Assembly: GCF_000785435.2 (NCBI RefSeq)
Contig: NZ_JTDB02000004.1
Location: forward strand, 434,001-498,000
Direction: 5' to 3'
DNA: 64,000 bases
Origin: Paraburkholderia sacchari
GTDB lineage: Bacteria; Pseudomonadota; Gammaproteobacteria; Burkholderiales; Burkholderiaceae
Positions 60,509 through 64,000 of this stretch are shown here, piece by piece. Under the pieces are notes generated by a model. That model was not told the DNA's origin. It searched no databases and saw nothing but the letters and a program-made list of their open reading frames with translations. The position numbers and the translations under genes were made by a program. Numbering within the stretch: position 1 is the stretch's first letter; each line of letters starts with the position of its first letter.

Positions 60509-60846
60509 GCATAGCTCCGCTTCAGGTCGCGCTGTTCCACATTTGCACCAAATGCGACGCGGGATTTCATCAAGGCGCGATATTGCGCGTGCTGCAGGAT
60601 CTTCTGGCCAGTAGCACGGCCCGCCGCGCTCCGGATTCTCTTCGCTGTGCGAGCCAGCCGTTCGTCGCTTCGGCTATGCGCCCATGCACGCGCGGCAAAC
60701 CACCCGACGATAGTCCAGCCCAGCAATACATTCACCATCGTGATCGCAAAGGCATGGCGATGCCCACGCGCATCGGCTTCGATGGATGGAATCAGATACA
60801 GGCTCATCGCGACGATAGCCGCCGCCCCTTCGAGAATTTCCCTCAT
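60505..60846 (-). CDS. Superinfection-immunity family small membrane protein
   Basis: The 113-residue product begins MREILEGAAAIVAMSLYLIP, continues SIEADARGHRHAFAITMVNV and LLGWTIVGWFAARAWA. These two hydrophobic segments with the conserved RGHR...N.LLGWT.IGW pattern match the phage T4 Imm-like superinfection immunity family, in which the phage protein blocks DNA entry of a second phage. Chromosomal members are common and of unproven role. A near-perfect ribosome site (GGAGGTGAT) lies before the ATG at 60846. The C-terminal tail is basic. Confidence 0.75.
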   Translation of the reverse strand: MREILEGAAAIVAMSLYLIPSIEADARGHRHAFAITMVNVLLGWTIVGWFAARAWAHSRSDERLARTAKRIRSAAGRATGQKILQHAQYRALMKSRVAFGANVEQRDLKRSYA

Positions 60847-61065
60847 TGCATCACCTCCGGAAAGCGTTCGGCCGCGCTGCAAGGAAGCGGCCGCAATCAC
60901 ACAGTGACGCAAGTGTAGGCGATAGCTATCGAAAAATTATATTAATAGAATGAATTCACAGTTGCCTCCACAAGAACAATCGAGGCACGACAACGAAACA
61001 CCGTCAGGCCCGCCGCCCGAAGGATGCTGGCGCAGTGTCCTCCGAGCTGATGCGTGGAACGCCAG

Positions 61066-61806
61066 CTATGGCACACCGGGTCTGGACACCTTCCTGGAAT
61101 GCGCGAGGCGGCGTACCGGTTGTGAGGGATTGATGCCCAGCAAATGCGCGAGCCCTTTCTCTCCTGGCATGCGTGATGTCTCGATGCGCGCCTCCAGCTC
61201 GCGCAGATGCGCGCTCATGTGCGCCATGGCACCCGCTGCGTCGCCGGCCTCGAGGCAGTCGAGGATCGCGCAGTGCTCGCCGTGCTCGCACGGCGCATTG
61301 CCCACCGGCTCGTAGGCGCCGACGATCAGCGAGCAGCGCGAAACCAGTTCCGTCAAATAGCGTTCGAGGACTGCATTGCCCGCCAACGCGGCAATGCGCA
61401 AATGAAACGAGCTCGCCAGCCGCGCCCACGACGGCTGATCGAAGCGATGCATCGCCTCGTGCTCCTCGTTCAGCTGTTCGCGCAGCGCCGCGATGTCGGC
61501 GGCGCTGGCGCGTTGCGTCGCGAGTTGAACCAGCGAGCATTCGAGCGCGCGCCTCGCCTCGAAGATCATGTGCGTTTCCTCGCGCGTGGGCTGTGCGATC
61601 ACCGCGCCCTTGTTGGGACGCAGGGCCACGATGCCATCGTACGCGAGCTTTTCCAGCGCACGGCGCACCACCGCGCGGCTCGCGCCGAACAGCGCGCACA
61701 ACTCCGGCTCCGGCAGCTTCGTGCCGGGCGAGAGCCTGCGATTGAGCACGCCCTCGAAGATCGATCGATAGATGCGCTCGTCCACGCTCACTTGCTCGGC
61801 CCTCAT
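61066..61806 (-). CDS. GntR family regulator with FCD domain
   Basis: The 246-residue protein has a GntR winged helix (DERIYRSIFEGVLNRRLSPG, then ELCALFGASRAVVRRALEKL) and an FCD ligand-binding domain (IFEARRALECSLVQLATQRA, SSFHLRIAALAGNAVLERYL, GEHCAILDCLEAGDAAGAMA), with the usual Asp/His metal-ligand pattern. The start overlaps the stop of the polysaccharide-deacetylase-like gene by 4 bp. It likely controls the local degradation/transport genes. Confidence 0.88.
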   Translation of the reverse strand: MRAEQVSVDERIYRSIFEGVLNRRLSPGTKLPEPELCALFGASRAVVRRALEKLAYDGIVALRPNKGAVIAQPTREETHMIFEARRALECSLVQLATQRASAADIAALREQLNEEHEAMHRFDQPSWARLASSFHLRIAALAGNAVLERYLTELVSRCSLIVGAYEPVGNAPCEHGEHCAILDCLEAGDAAGAMAHMSAHLRELEARIETSRMPGEKGLAHLLGINPSQPVRRLAHSRKVSRPGVP

Positions 61807-62720
61807 TCGACATCCGCCGTAAGCGGTACGGCCTCGTCGACGTACCGGGCGATCGCGCCCGGTGTCGTGAGCCAGATGTCGTCGCGCGCCGCGGCGATAT
61901 GCGCGAGGGCGCGCCGCAGATGCCGCAGGCGATACGGCTGCCCGACGATATATGGGTGCAGCGCGATTCCCATCACGAGCGCCTGCGGCTCGCGCGCTCG
62001 CTGCGCCTGCTCCAGCATTTCGTCGAACTGGTCGACGATCATGTCGGCGAAGTCGCGCATGTCCATTTGGCGCGCCATGATCATCGGCAAGTCGTTGAGC
62101 TCCTGCGGATACGGAATGGACCAGAGCGGCCCGCCGCGCGTTTTCATGCGCACGGGGCGGTCGTCATGGCACCAGTTGAGCGTGTAGCGATAGCCGGCTT
62201 CGGCAAGCAGGTCCGGCGTGTGATGCGACTCGGAGATCCACGGCGAGAGCCAGCCCGCGGGCGCCACGCCGGAGCATTCGCGCATGCGCGTGCGGCAGTG
62301 CGCGAGCAGGGCACGCTCGCCCTGCGCCGCAAGATCGCTCTGGCGCCACGCGTTCGTATGGCCGTGCGCGATCAGCTCGTCGCCGCGTGCGGCGCATGCT
62401 TCGACTAGCTCGGGACAATGATCGTAGAGCGAGGTATTGATGAGCGTGCCCGCTGGCATGTCGAGCACATCGAACAATTCGATGCAGCGCCACGCGCCCA
62501 CCCGATTGCCGTATTCGCGCCAGCTGTAGTTCAGCACATCGGGCTGCGGCGAGAGCGGCCCGAGCGCCGCCCCCAGCCCTTCGCCAAACGCGAAGTGCTC
62601 GAGATTGAAGCCCAGATAGACCGCGAGGCCAGCCCCGTTGGGCCAGCGATATCCATCGCTATGGTGTATCGGGCGGTAGGCGAAACGTCCATGCATCTTC
62701 AACGGATCGAAGTCGTTCAT
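61803..62720 (-). CDS. PuuE-like polysaccharide deacetylase family protein (allantoinase-type)
   Basis: The 305-residue protein is a NodB/carbohydrate-esterase-4-type fold similar to PuuE, the metal-independent allantoinase: DGYRWPNGAGLAVYLGFNLE, YDHCPELVEACAARGDELIA-HGHTN, PAGWLSPWISESHHTPDLLA and WSIPYPQELND. It could hydrolyse an amide of a small cyclic ureide. The ATG at 62720 is used; an upstream in-frame reading to 62795 lacks family sequence. It is co-transcribed with a GntR gene and divergent from an ABC ATPase, as in ureide or polyamine-type uptake loci. Confidence 0.75.
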   Translation of the reverse strand: MNDFDPLKMHGRFAYRPIHHSDGYRWPNGAGLAVYLGFNLEHFAFGEGLGAALGPLSPQPDVLNYSWREYGNRVGAWRCIELFDVLDMPAGTLINTSLYDHCPELVEACAARGDELIAHGHTNAWRQSDLAAQGERALLAHCRTRMRECSGVAPAGWLSPWISESHHTPDLLAEAGYRYTLNWCHDDRPVRMKTRGGPLWSIPYPQELNDLPMIMARQMDMRDFADMIVDQFDEMLEQAQRAREPQALVMGIALHPYIVGQPYRLRHLRRALAHIAAARDDIWLTTPGAIARYVDEAVPLTADVE

Positions 62721-62824
62721 TGTCGAGTGTCGATGAACCAGTCTGATCAGGTCATGCCCCAAAGCGGACGATATCCGCACCTCGATCGCACACACGGGGC
62801 CTACGCAAACGCCAACGATCGGGG

Positions 62825-62883
62825 CACGAGATCGTGTGCAATATGCAGGCCAATTCGTCGACGTACGCTAGCGAGCGCTCGCT
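62825..62883. promoter_or_regulatory. Two palindromes in the divergent promoter region, candidate GntR operators
   Basis: CACGA-GA-TCGTG (62825-62836) and the perfect 14-bp palindrome AGCGAGCGCTCGCT (62870-62883) both lie between the deacetylase gene and the ABC ATPase gene. The GntR/FCD protein is the natural candidate to bind them. The link is positional only. Confidence 0.4.
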
Positions 62884-62993
62884 GGGGGCTCGGCGCATTC
62901 GTATCGAGACTGTGCTTCGGAGCGCTAATGGCATACGTCTTGCAATGGCTTGCTCGCAAGATTCCTCAGCGTCTTCACACAGGACAGGCCTTC

Positions 62994-64000
62994 ATGGTTC
63001 AGCCGGCATCCACGGTGGTTCACGCGAGTCCAGCCGACATCGAGCTCGTGCACGTTTCGAAACGCTACGGCGATGCGCTAGCCGTCGATGCCATCGACCT
63101 GCGCATTCCCGGCGGCGCGTATTGCTGCCTGCTCGGGCCTTCCGGCTGCGGCAAGACTTCCACGCTGCGCATGATCGCGGGTCACGAATGGGTCTCCGAC
63201 GGCGACGTGCTGATCGGCGGGCGCAACGTCACGCGCGAGCAGCCCGTTGCGCGCGGCACGGCGATGGTGTTCCAGAACTACGCGCTTTTTCCGCATCTCT
63301 CGGCGCTCGACAACGTCGCGTTCAGCCTCAAGGTGCGAGGCGTCGCCCGGGACGCCCGCCGAAAGCGGGCGGGCGAACTGCTCGAACTCGTCGCGATGTC
63401 GGCTTACGCGCAACGCAAGCCCGCACAACTCTCCGGCGGCCAGCAGCAGCGCATCGCGCTCGCACGCGCGCTCCTCAACGAGCCGCGCTGCCTGCTTCTC
63501 GACGAGCCGCTTTCCGCCCTCGACCCGTTCCTGCGCGTGCAAATGCGCGTCGAGCTCAAGCGCTGGCAGAAGCAACTCGGCATCACGTTCGTGCACGTCA
63601 CGCATTCGCAGGAAGAAGCCATGGCGCTCGCGGACCGGGTCGTCGTGATGAGCCACGGCCATATTGAACAGAGCGGCACGCCGTTCGAAGTCTTCAATCG
63701 TCCGCGCACGCAATTCGTGGCGCGCTTTCTCGGCGGCCACAACGTATTGGGAACGAACGGGCGGCTCTTCACCGTGCGCGCTGATCATCTGCGCATCGCG
63801 CCACAGGGCGTCGCGCCCGGCACCAGCGCGGGCGGCAACGGCCTCCTGCGCATCGGCGGGCTCGCCTGCACGGTGCGCGAAGCCGAGTATCAGGGCACCC
63901 ATCTGCGCATGACACTCGATCCGCTCGACGGTTCACCCGAACTCGTTTCCCTGATCAGCGACGCCGACTACGACCCGCAACGCACTGGCCCGGGCGCACG
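62994..64000 (+). CDS. ABC transporter ATPase, PotA-like (3' end outside window)
   Basis: This cytoplasmic ATPase would power a spermidine/putrescine- or iron-type ABC importer. The visible 335 residues have Walker A GPSGCGKTS (48-56), a Q-loop in VFQNYALFPHLS, the signature LSGGQQQRIAL, Walker B CLLLDEPLSALDP, and the H-loop VHVTHSQEEAM. The C-terminal TOBE-like region starts but is cut by the right edge. The ATG at 62994 fits family length; an in-frame ATG at 62928 adds 22 residues. The other transporter genes should follow to the right. Confidence 0.85.
   Translation, partial: MVQPASTVVHASPADIELVHVSKRYGDALAVDAIDLRIPGGAYCCLLGPSGCGKTSTLRMIAGHEWVSDGDVLIGGRNVTREQPVARGTAMVFQNYALFPHLSALDNVAFSLKVRGVARDARRKRAGELLELVAMSAYAQRKPAQLSGGQQQRIALARALLNEPRCLLLDEPLSALDPFLRVQMRVELKRWQKQLGITFVHVTHSQEEAMALADRVVVMSHGHIEQSGTPFEVFNRPRTQFVARFLGGHNVLGTNGRLFTVRADHLRIAPQGVAPGTSAGGNGLLRIGGLACTVREAEYQGTHLRMTLDPLDGSPELVSLISDADYDPQRTGPGA

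Overview
The window is high-GC proteobacterial chromosome and most resembles Burkholderiales (Paraburkholderia/Burkholderia/Caballeronia type). This is inferred from the gene content: a DUF3141 PHA-synthase-like protein, hopanoid genes hpnI/hpnL, a T6SS with tssA-M plus ppkA/pppA/fha/tagF, and a VgrG-DUF6484-Rhs effector module. I saw no rRNA, tRNA, CRISPR array, transposase or attachment site. Both edges cut genes.

Left part (1-10 kb): a DUF3141 alpha/beta hydrolase cut by the left edge, an exported DUF3300/DUF2950 pair, an AidB-type acyl-CoA dehydrogenase with a divergent TetR gene that seems to have lost its 3' half, the hopanoid pair hpnI-hpnL, and cytochrome b561.

Purine-related block (9.4-15.3 kb): a LysR regulator, an NCS2 xanthine/urate-type permease and three tightly spaced genes encoding a GST-like protein, a Rieske-FMN-ferredoxin reductase and a Rieske-less mononuclear-iron oxygenase. 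This is the NdmE/NdmD/NdmC architecture known from bacterial caffeine catabolism, where NdmCDE is the 7-methylxanthine N-demethylase. No ndmA or ndmB is present here.

The 15.5-21.7 kb block holds a secreted-repeat protein, a UspA protein, and a likely L-2-amino-thiazoline-4-carboxylate (ATC) to N-carbamoyl-cysteine to cysteine pathway (AtcB- and AtcC-like hydrolases with a lone LivK-type binding protein) divergent from a LysR gene. A DUF1778/GNAT toxin-antitoxin pair follows, with a palindromic operator and a strong convergent terminator.

The 21.7-29.7 kb block holds a class A penicillin-binding protein, two exported proteins (a TIGR03118 lipoprotein and a blue-copper protein), a glycine-zipper protein, and a nickel/cobalt module (DmeR/RcnR-type repressor, DmeF efflux pump) preceded by a G-tract operator, with an MFS transporter upstream.

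The 29.7-59.5 kb block is a large type VI secretion locus. One long leftward unit runs tssJ-K-L-M-tagF-ppkA-tssA-B-C-hcp-tssE-F-G-vgrG-DUF6484-TPR protein-Rhs toxin-immunity. The first six genes are joined by 4-bp ATGA overlaps. A short rightward unit carries a lipoprotein, tagH (FHA) and pppA. No clpV (tssH) lies in the window. The Rhs protein carries an N-terminal PAAR-like part and a C-terminal Ntox15 (HxxD) DNase-type tip, and its downstream neighbour looks like a Tdi1-type GAD-like/DUF1851 immunity protein.

Right part (59.5-64 kb): a glycine-zipper protein, a small lipoprotein overlapping a superinfection-immunity family membrane protein, then a GntR/FCD regulator overlapping a PuuE-like polysaccharide deacetylase, divergent from a PotA-like ABC ATPase cut by the right edge.

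Functions are assigned from recognised motifs, family resemblance and gene context only. No database search was run.
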